The notes under the pieces: generated by a model
The model's database searches: none
What the model saw: only the letters and a program-made list of their open reading frames with translations
Told to the model about the DNA's origin: nothing
Assembly: GCA_023248835.1 (NCBI GenBank)
Contig: JAHFDU010000075.1
Coordinates: 1,557 to 13,306 of the forward strand
Direction of reading: 5' to 3'
From: Myxococcales bacterium
Lineage (GTDB): Bacteria > Myxococcota_A > Polyangia > Palsa-1104
DNA: 11,750 nt
Shown here: positions 6,842 through 11,750 of the stretch, one piece after another
Numbering within the stretch: position 1 is the first letter of the stretch
Layout of the letters: the number at the start of each line of letters is the position of its first letter
Program-made: the position numbers and the translations under genes

Positions 6842-8089
6842 ATGGAACGTCCTCGTTTGCGTCCGCTCGAAGCCTTTCCAGTGATGGAAGGCAATGAACC
6901 GTTTTTGGCGCTACGCGATCCGTCTGGATTGGCCGAGTCGCTGGTCAAATTGCCACCGCTGGCCGCCGCGGTGGTGCAGCTTTTCGACGGAGAATGGACG
7001 CGCGACGAAGTCTGCGCAGAATTCTTGCGACGCTATTCACGGCCACTGGGCCGCGATACGCTCGACAAATTGTTGGCGCAGCTCGACGATGCGCTGCTGC
7101 TTGACTCGGATCGCTTTCGCAACCACTCAGCAACGATTTTCGCCGACTTCGGGCGAGCCGCCGATCGGAAACCACACTTGGCGGGCAAAAGCTACCCGCG
7201 CGACGCCGCCGATCTGCGGCGCATGCTCGACGGCTTTTTCGACCCGCCGAACGGCCCCGGCAAAGCGGCCAAGAAAGACGGCGGATTGCCCAAAGCCATC
7301 GTGGCGCCGCACGTCGATTTTCCGCGTGGCGGTCCCGCTTACGCGTGGGCGTACAAGCCGCTGGCAGAAGCGGCCGACGCTCCCGACCTGGTCGTCGTGT
7401 TTGGCACCAATCACAACGGCGTCGACCAGCCTTTTGCGCTCACCAAAAAGGATTACGTCACCCCGCTCGGCACCTTGCCCACCGACGGTGCGCTGGTCGA
7501 CGAACTGGTGGCGCGTACCAAGGCGCGGGCCGGAGACAAAATCGCCGACGCGCTATTTTACGACGAGCACCACCATCGAGCAGAGCATTCGATCGAGTTC
7601 CAGAGTGTGTGGCTCAACTATCTCTATGCCGATCGACCAGTAAAGTTGCTTCCGATCTTGACCGGATCGTTTGCGAACTACTTTGAAAACGATCCGAGCG
7701 CCGATGTGCGACTGGCACTGCTTTCTGATCTGAGCGAGCTTGTCGCCAAACGGCGGGTGCTGTTCGTTGCGGCAGCTGATCTGGCCCACGTCGGGCCACG
7801 CTACGGCGATCCCGATCCGCTCGACAAGCAAGACTGGGCGTCACTTGAAAAGCGTGACCAAGCCAGCCTGCAGCCGGTGCTGCGCGGCGACGCCAAAGGC
7901 TGGTTCGACGAGATCGCGCGCGAACAGAATCGCCGCCGGGTTTGCGGCCTGTCGCCGATTTTTTCGATGCTAGCGACGACCAAACTCACCAACGGAAAAT
8001 TGGTAGCCTACGCGCAGTGCCCGGCCGATGAACGCGCCGGATCGGTCGTATCAATCGCCTCGATTGTCTTTGAAAAGAACGCCGGATGA
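6842..8089 (+). CDS. MEMO-family (AmmeMemoRadiSam system protein B-like) protein with extra N-terminal domain
   Basis: This is a 415-residue protein. The MEMO domain occupies about 150-412 and has the conserved residues of this family, which is a structural relative of class III extradiol dioxygenases: His157 in VAPHVDFPRGG, His191 in FGTNHNG, the EHSIEFQ motif with His249, the DLAHVG motif with His316, and Cys368 in RRVCGLSP. His157, His191 and Cys368 correspond to the metal ligands described for human MEMO1. The first 130 or so residues are a separate domain (LRPLEAFPVMEGNEPFLALR, then a helical FDGEWTRDEVCAEFLRRY section) that looks like a small winged-helix or PqqD-like module; this part is inference. 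The usual partners AMMECR1 and a radical SAM protein are not in the window. ATG 6842 is chosen because MERPRLRPLEAFPV looks like the natural domain start; in-frame TTG 6788 and GTG 6797 exist, and no start has a good ribosome-binding site. Its stop overlaps gpmI. The biochemical function of bacterial MEMO proteins is unsettled. Confidence 0.88.
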   Translation: MERPRLRPLEAFPVMEGNEPFLALRDPSGLAESLVKLPPLAAAVVQLFDGEWTRDEVCAEFLRRYSRPLGRDTLDKLLAQLDDALLLDSDRFRNHSATIFADFGRAADRKPHLAGKSYPRDAADLRRMLDGFFDPPNGPGKAAKKDGGLPKAIVAPHVDFPRGGPAYAWAYKPLAEAADAPDLVVVFGTNHNGVDQPFALTKKDYVTPLGTLPTDGALVDELVARTKARAGDKIADALFYDEHHHRAEHSIEFQSVWLNYLYADRPVKLLPILTGSFANYFENDPSADVRLALLSDLSELVAKRRVLFVAAADLAHVGPRYGDPDPLDKQDWASLEKRDQASLQPVLRGDAKGWFDEIAREQNRRRVCGLSPIFSMLATTKLTNGKLVAYAQCPADERAGSVVSIASIVFEKNAG

Positions 8090-9618
8090 GCAAACGCACG
8101 GTATTGGTGGTGCTCGACGGTTTTGGCGAGCGCACAGAGCGCGACGGCAATGCGATTGCGCTCGCCAAGACGCCGAATTTCGATGCGCTCTATCGCGACT
8201 GTCCACACACACTCATCAACACTTCCGGCCTGGCGGTCGGTCTTCCCGACGGGCAGATGGGCAACTCCGAAGTCGGTCACATGAACATCGGATCGGGCCG
8301 CATCGTCTACCAGGATCTGACGCGCATCAATGAAGCGATCAAAAACGGCAGTTTCTATGAAAATCGAGCGCTGTGCGATGCCATCGACGGAGTGCGCGCC
8401 TCCGGTCGGGCGCTGCATCTGTTGGGACTCACCAGCGCCGGTGGCGTTCATGCCGCGCTTGAACATGCCTATGCGGTGCTCGAGCTCTGCAAACGGCGCG
8501 GCCTTTCCCTCGTCTATTGGCACGCATTTCTCGACGGACGCGACACTCCGCCCAAGAGTGCAGCGGCGACCCTGCATGAGGTCGAAGCGAAACTTTCAAC
8601 CATCGGCGTCGGGAAAATTGCGACCGTGATCGGGCGCTACTACGCCATGGATCGCGACAACCGCTGGGACCGAGTCCAGCTCGGATATGATCTGCTCACG
8701 CTTGGAAAAGGAGTACCCGCAAGCAACGCTAGGGCGGCAGTAGAGGCGAGTTACGCCGCCGGAGTGAACGATGAATTTGTCAAACCGATTGTGATCTCAG
8801 AGGCGGGAAAACCGGTCGGACTGGTCGAGGACGGCGACGCGATTCTGTTTTTCAATTTTCGCGCCGATCGCGCGCGCGAGTTAACTCGAGCCTTCACCGA
8901 CGATACTTTCACCGGTTTTGCACGAACGCGCACGCCAAAGTTGCAAAGCTTCGTTTGCATGTGCCAATACGACGCGAGCTTTTCGTTGCCATCTGCATAT
9001 CCGCCGCAGTCGCTCGACCACATTTTGGGCGAGGTGATCGCCGAACGCGGACTCAAGCAATTTCGCTCTGCCGAAACCGAAAAATACGCGCACGTCACTT
9101 TCTTTTTCAACGGTGGGCGGGAAGAGCCGTTTGTTGGCGAAGAGCGGCGCTTGGTGCCGTCGCCAAGAGATGTGGCCACCTATGATCTCAAGCCGGCGAT
9201 GAGTGCAGCCTCGGTCGCCGACGGCGTCGTCGAGGCGATCGACTCAGAGCGCTTTGCATTCGTGCTGGTCAATTTTGCCAATCCCGACATGGTCGGTCAC
9301 ACTGGCGTGCTGCCGGCGGCGATCTCGGCCATCGATGTCATCGATGACTGCATCGGCCGCCTCATCGCTGCAGCGCGAGCGCACGACACGGCGGTGGTGA
9401 TCACCGCCGATCACGGCAACTGCGAAACCATGCTCGATGAGCACGGCCAGCCGCACACCGCGCACACCACCAACCCAGTGCCGCTGCTTGTCGTCGATGA
9501 ACGCTTTGTCGGCGCCACCCTCAAACCGGGCGGCCGTTTGTGCGACGTCGCACCGACGATACTCAAGCTGATGGGAATAGCACAACCTGCTGCGATGACC
9601 GGCCACTCGCTCGTGTAA
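8086..9618 (+). CDS. gpmI: 2,3-bisphosphoglycerate-independent phosphoglycerate mutase
   Basis: This 510-residue, manganese-dependent enzyme interconverts 3- and 2-phosphoglycerate, the step after pgk. The alkaline-phosphatase-like metal site is complete: Asp11 (VLDGFG), the phosphoserine Ser61 in GNSEVGHMNIG, Asp400 and His404 in NPDMVGH, Asp441 and His442 in ITADHGN, and His459 in HTAHTTNP. The phosphotransferase-domain motifs HAFLDGRDTPP (145-155), YYAMDRDNRWDR (184-195) and FRADRARELTRAF (257-269) are present. Length is typical. The ATG overlaps the TGA of the MEMO gene (ATGA), so the two are translationally coupled and share a transcript. It is separated by only 24 bases from a convergent small gene, with no obvious terminator between them. 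Confidence 0.97.
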   Translation: MSKRTVLVVLDGFGERTERDGNAIALAKTPNFDALYRDCPHTLINTSGLAVGLPDGQMGNSEVGHMNIGSGRIVYQDLTRINEAIKNGSFYENRALCDAIDGVRASGRALHLLGLTSAGGVHAALEHAYAVLELCKRRGLSLVYWHAFLDGRDTPPKSAAATLHEVEAKLSTIGVGKIATVIGRYYAMDRDNRWDRVQLGYDLLTLGKGVPASNARAAVEASYAAGVNDEFVKPIVISEAGKPVGLVEDGDAILFFNFRADRARELTRAFTDDTFTGFARTRTPKLQSFVCMCQYDASFSLPSAYPPQSLDHILGEVIAERGLKQFRSAETEKYAHVTFFFNGGREEPFVGEERRLVPSPRDVATYDLKPAMSAASVADGVVEAIDSERFAFVLVNFANPDMVGHTGVLPAAISAIDVIDDCIGRLIAAARAHDTAVVITADHGNCETMLDEHGQPHTAHTTNPVPLLVVDERFVGATLKPGGRLCDVAPTILKLMGIAQPAAMTGHSLV

Positions 9619-9642
9619 ACGCCTTTCTTGGACACCCGAGGT

Positions 9643-9873
9643 CTAAGCGCTGAGTTTGACTCGCGCTCTGGCGATTCCGATCAGCGATCTTAATGCCGCG
9701 TTGACTGACTGATCGTCGTGAAAAACTTTTGCAACATCAGGGGCGAGCAGAACGAGATTGGTGCCGGCGCGATAACGCTCGACGTACTTACCGCGAACGC
9801 CTCCTCTCAGTTTGCGCAGGTCATACTCCTTGCGCAGGTCGTCTTTGCGTGCCGCCTTATTTGCTCTCTTCAT
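9643..9873 (-). CDS. Small conserved antitoxin-like protein
   Basis: This is a 76-residue basic protein on the minus strand. It is supported as real by a ribosome-binding site AAAGGA 6 bases ahead of the ATG (read on the minus strand) and a promoter-like sequence further upstream. It starts with a Lys/Arg-rich segment (MKRANKAARKDDLRKEYDL), then GGVRGKYVERYRAGTNLVLL (24-43), APDVAKVF (44-51) and a helical SVNAALRSLIGIA (56-68). The pattern EYDx(n)GxRGKYxxRxxxGTNxVxLxPDVAxxF...VNxALRxLI is one I recall from many small bacterial proteins, often beside toxin genes and treated as antitoxin-like. No toxin gene is adjacent here, so function is unassigned. It is convergent with gpmI (24 bases apart) and divergent from comF. 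Confidence 0.72.
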   Translation of the reverse strand: MKRANKAARKDDLRKEYDLRKLRGGVRGKYVERYRAGTNLVLLAPDVAKVFHDDQSVNAALRSLIGIARARVKLSA

Positions 9874-9915
9874 AGAACGTCCTTTCTGACCGAGTTGTCT
9901 TGCGTGCGCCTAGGA

Positions 9916-9944
9916 ATCGTAGTATCCAAAACGGCTTCTTACAA
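9916..9944 (-). promoter_or_regulatory. Promoter-like sequence for the small minus-strand gene
   Basis: Read on the minus strand, TTGTAA (9939-9944) and TACGAT (9916-9921) are separated by 17 bases. Transcription would begin around 9909, giving a leader of about 35 bases before the ATG at 9873. The same interval must hold any promoter for comF; a weak plus-strand candidate is TTGTCT (9895-9900) with TAGTAT (9920-9925), but its 19-base spacing is poor. Confidence 0.45.
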
Positions 9945-9987
9945 ATCGCCCGCAACTTTTTTTGCGCGGCTGCCGATGACTCTGGCT

Positions 9988-10698
9988 ATGAGGAAAAGAT
10001 TCCTGGTGGGCGTACGAACCATCGCCAATGCCGCAGCGATGCTGTTTTTTCCCAATCGCTGTACCGCCTGCGATGAATTGTGTCCGGAGGCGAAAGCGTT
10101 CTGTGGTTCGTGCGAGCGTTTTCTCGAACCGATTACCGCCGCCTGTCGGCGTTGCGCGTTGCCTTTGCCGATGGCGGCACTGTGCCTCGGCTGCCTGGCC
10201 GACCCGCCGGAGCAGGCGCGCGCCCATGCGCCCTTTCAATTTGGCGGCCCGATCGCAGATGCGATTCGGCGTTTCAAATGGGCGAACTTGCCCGAGCTCA
10301 GCGGCGCACTCGGGTCAATGCTGACGCTGCCGTCTGAGTGGCCAGCTTTCGATGTCACGGTGCCGGTGCCGCTGCATCGCAAACGGCTGCAGACACGGAA
10401 ATACAATCAATCGGCGCTGCTGGCGATCGCGGCACGCCACCTGTTGCCGCCGCTCGAGCTATCGGCGCTCGATCGAATTCGCGATACGCCGCCGCAATCG
10501 TCACTCGATTTTTCTAAGCGGCGAAGCAACGTGCGCGGTGCGTTCATCGCCGCGCCGAGCAAGGTGCATGGGCGCCGGGTGCTGCTGGTCGACGATGTGC
10601 TCACTACCGGTGCCACCGTGCGCGCTTGTGCGCGCGCACTGCGCAAAGCCGGCGCCACTGAAGTGGCGGTGTTGACTGTGGCCCGCGCCGTGACCTAA
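9988..10698 (+). CDS. comF: ComF family protein (zinc ribbon plus phosphoribosyltransferase)
   Basis: This is a 236-residue protein from ATG 9988. ATG 9976 is also possible; the frame is open further upstream, but that part is antisense to the small gene and not protein-like. After a short hydrophobic start (ANAAAMLFFPNRC), two Cys-rich clusters follow: C25, C28, C39 and C42, then C53, C56, C66 and C69, consistent with zinc binding. The phosphoribosyltransferase fold begins near AIRRFKWANLPEL, includes VPVPLHRKRLQTRKYNQS, and ends with the PRPP-binding loop VLLVDDVLTTGAT at about 198-210. ComF proteins were first linked to DNA uptake in naturally transformable bacteria, but are widespread and may serve DNA or nucleotide metabolism elsewhere. 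No other competence gene is visible. It is followed 10 bases later by smpB, suggesting cotranscription. Confidence 0.92.
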   Translation: MRKRFLVGVRTIANAAAMLFFPNRCTACDELCPEAKAFCGSCERFLEPITAACRRCALPLPMAALCLGCLADPPEQARAHAPFQFGGPIADAIRRFKWANLPELSGALGSMLTLPSEWPAFDVTVPVPLHRKRLQTRKYNQSALLAIAARHLLPPLELSALDRIRDTPPQSSLDFSKRRSNVRGAFIAAPSKVHGRRVLLVDDVLTTGATVRACARALRKAGATEVAVLTVARAVT

Positions 10699-10708
10699 TT
10701 ACGCGGCG

Positions 10709-11179
10709 ATGGCTGCCCCACCACCCGACGGTTTCAAAGTGCTGATGCGCAACAAGAGGGCGCGGCATGACTATTTTGTCGAAAGCACGCTCGAGGCCGG
10801 CATCGTGCTGCAGGGATCAGAGGTAAAATCGCTGCGCGAGGCCCACGCGGTGATGGGCGACGCCTACGTTCACATTCGCAACGGCGAAGCCTGGCTGGCC
10901 CAGCTTCAGGTCACCGAATACAAATGGGCCAATCGCTGGAACCACGCCCCCAAGCGCGAGCGAAAGTTGCTTCTTCACCGTCGAGAAATCGAAAAACTCG
11001 ACGAAGTCACGGCGCAAAAGGGCTACACCGTGCTGCCGCTCGAGGTCTATCTCAAGGCGGGCAAGATCAAAGTTCTACTCGGCGTCTGCAAAGGCAAGAA
11101 GCAGTACGACAAACGGCAAGAGGAGAAGCGCAAAGACGCCACCCGCGACATGGACAAAGCGCTCAAGCAACGACGCTAG
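10709..11179 (+). CDS. smpB: SsrA-binding protein SmpB
   Basis: This 156-residue RNA-binding protein binds tmRNA and brings it to stalled ribosomes for trans-translation. Family motifs are clear: NKRARHDYFVE (15-25), GIVLQGSEVKSLRE (31-44), DAYVHIRNGEAWL (51-63), RERKLLLHRREI (83-94) and KGKKQYDKRQEEKRKD (128-143). The last is the basic C-terminal tail that folds in the ribosomal A site and mRNA channel. Length is normal for the family. ATG 10709 lies 10 bases after the comF stop with no strong ribosome-binding site. No ssrA gene follows in the next 570 bases, so tmRNA must be encoded elsewhere. Confidence 0.97.
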   Translation: MAAPPPDGFKVLMRNKRARHDYFVESTLEAGIVLQGSEVKSLREAHAVMGDAYVHIRNGEAWLAQLQVTEYKWANRWNHAPKRERKLLLHRREIEKLDEVTAQKGYTVLPLEVYLKAGKIKVLLGVCKGKKQYDKRQEEKRKDATRDMDKALKQRR

Positions 11180-11231
11180 ATACTGCCCACCACACTCCAG
11201 AGGTAACAAGGGCAGGGATATGCAGTCGACA

Positions 11232-11259
11232 GAGGGTGAGGTCTTTAGACCCCACCCTC
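11232..11259 (+). terminator. Hairpin terminator-like structure after smpB
   Basis: GAGGGTG (11232-11238) pairs with CACCCTC (11253-11259) and GGTC (11240-11243) with GACC (11248-11251). There is one A-C mismatch between the two stem sections and a TTTA loop: 11 paired positions, mostly GC. The 3' side (CTCTAATCTAG) is only weakly T-rich, so efficiency as an intrinsic terminator is uncertain. The position 53 bases after the smpB stop fits the end of the comF-smpB transcript. Confidence 0.55.
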
Positions 11260-11347
11260 CTCTAATCTAGTGACTTACGACCCCATATTGCGCGCCATAG
11301 CTACTCCAAGCACGCCAGCTTGCCTCGACCCAAAGATGGCCCGCTGG

Positions 11348-11378
11348 TTGCACTTAAACGCACCGAAAGATTTACAAT
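11348..11378 (+). promoter_or_regulatory. Possible promoter of the last, partial gene
   Basis: TTGCAC (11348-11353) and TACAAT (11373-11378) resemble sigma70 boxes in a locally AT-richer stretch. The 19-base spacing is longer than optimal. It lies between the hairpin and the last reading frame, which fits a new transcription unit. Confidence 0.35.
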
Positions 11379-11467
11379 CTACAATGCCCCCATTTCACAC
11401 AGCCGCTGCTCTTGCAGACACCTCCTCCGTGCGGACCGGCGGTGACAGGCATGCTGAGGTGCATGTG

Positions 11468-11750
11468 ATGGATAGCGCCCAGGCGGAATGGGATCGGGCG
11501 ACCATGAGGCTAAAGGGCCGACGGCGTAATCGGCCGCCCACTGAAACGGCCGCTGCGATCCACTGCAATGTCAGCATCGCGGAGAGGGCGATGGCAAGTG
11601 AAGTCACCCCTGATGCACTCACCAAGCTTGGCTATTTTCGCTTCCTCGATTTCGCCCAGCCTGGAGTTGCACAGTTCGAAAAATGGCTGCTTGCGCATGA
11701 GGGAGCTGTGATCTGTGCCCTCGACGATGGCGACAAGGAGGTGCGCGAGC
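11468..11750 (+). CDS. Unrecognised protein, 5' part (runs off the window)
   Basis: A plus-strand frame is open without a stop from 11249 to the end of the window. I cannot assign a family. The start is uncertain. ATG 11468 has GAGG 8 bases ahead. ATG 11591 has the better ribosome-binding site (GGAGAGG at 11581-11587). ATG 11384 would begin just after a promoter-like sequence. From 11468 the protein is hydrophilic and basic (ATMRLKGRRRNRPP), then becomes more globular after 11591 (MASEVTPDALTKLGYFRFLD, then a helical QFEKWLLAHEG and VICALDDGD). Third codon positions are GC-rich from 11468 to 11590 and less so later. It is downstream of a terminator-like hairpin, so it is probably a separate unit from comF-smpB. 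Existence as a gene is likely but not certain. Confidence 0.45.
   Translation, partial: MDSAQAEWDRATMRLKGRRRNRPPTETAAAIHCNVSIAERAMASEVTPDALTKLGYFRFLDFAQPGVAQFEKWLLAHEGAVICALDDGDKEVRE

Noticed and set aside
9718..9987. In-frame upstream extension of comF starting near 9718
   Set aside because: It lies opposite the small minus-strand gene and its promoter, its translation is unlike any ComF N-terminus, and the family domain begins only after 9988.
11180..11400. tmRNA or tRNA gene next to smpB
   Set aside because: No T-loop-like GTTCGA segment, acceptor-stem pairing or tag-peptide frame could be seen on either strand.
11395..11698. Two minus-strand frames opposite the last gene
   Set aside because: Neither gives a recognisable protein or a clear ribosome-binding site. 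The plus strand has a longer frame with two Shine-Dalgarno-like starts.
1..11750. CRISPR array or tandem repeat array
   Set aside because: No regularly spaced direct repeats were seen; the only notable repeats are the palindrome near 1550 and the element at 2953-3180.

Overview
The window looks like chromosome of a GC-rich, Gram-negative bacterium. MlaC-type and TolC-type envelope proteins imply an outer membrane. The clustering of gap-pgk-tpiA-secG and of a long MEMO-domain protein with cofactor-independent phosphoglycerate mutase is reminiscent of deltaproteobacteria in the old sense (Myxococcota, Desulfobacterota, Binatota-like groups). That placement is inference from gene content and style only; no rRNA or marker search was possible.

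Layout. (1) Positions 1-1486: the end of an envelope operon, with the 3' part of a TolC-family outer membrane protein followed 7 bases later by an MlaC-family periplasmic phospholipid carrier. (2) 1487-2953: a short spacer carrying a palindromic dispersed-type repeat, then a secreted, cysteine-rich protein with two retropepsin-like lobes. The first lobe has an intact DTG motif and the second has ATG in its place. (3) 2953-3180: a 210-bp non-coding element with inverted ends, flanked by perfect 9-bp direct repeats, which reads as a MITE-like insertion. (4) 3184-6725: a good sigma70-type promoter four bases beyond the element, driving a tight operon gapA-pgk-tpiA-secG. The first three are consecutive lower-glycolysis enzymes; secG is the small Sec translocase subunit, here with a long Pro/Gly-rich tail. 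(5) 6842-9618: a MEMO-family protein with an extra N-terminal domain, translationally coupled (ATGA) to gpmI, the cofactor-independent phosphoglycerate mutase. (6) 9643-9873, minus strand: a small antitoxin-like protein with its own RBS and promoter. (7) 9988-11179: comF (zinc-ribbon/phosphoribosyltransferase) and smpB (trans-translation cofactor), 10 bases apart. (8) 11180-11750: a strong hairpin behind smpB, then a promoter-like sequence and the beginning of an unrecognised gene running off the window. No tmRNA gene is visible beside smpB.

Functional picture. Most of the window is housekeeping. GAPDH, PGK, TPI and GpmI cover triose phosphates through 2-phosphoglycerate, and SecG and SmpB serve protein export and ribosome rescue. 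No complete new defence or biosynthetic system is visible. The parts that deserve attention are the MITE-like insertion beside the glycolytic promoter, the two-lobed protease-like protein with one catalytic Asp lost, the palindromic repeat that seems to supply that gene's ribosome-binding site, the MEMO protein's N-terminal domain and its coupling to gpmI, and the lone antitoxin-like gene.
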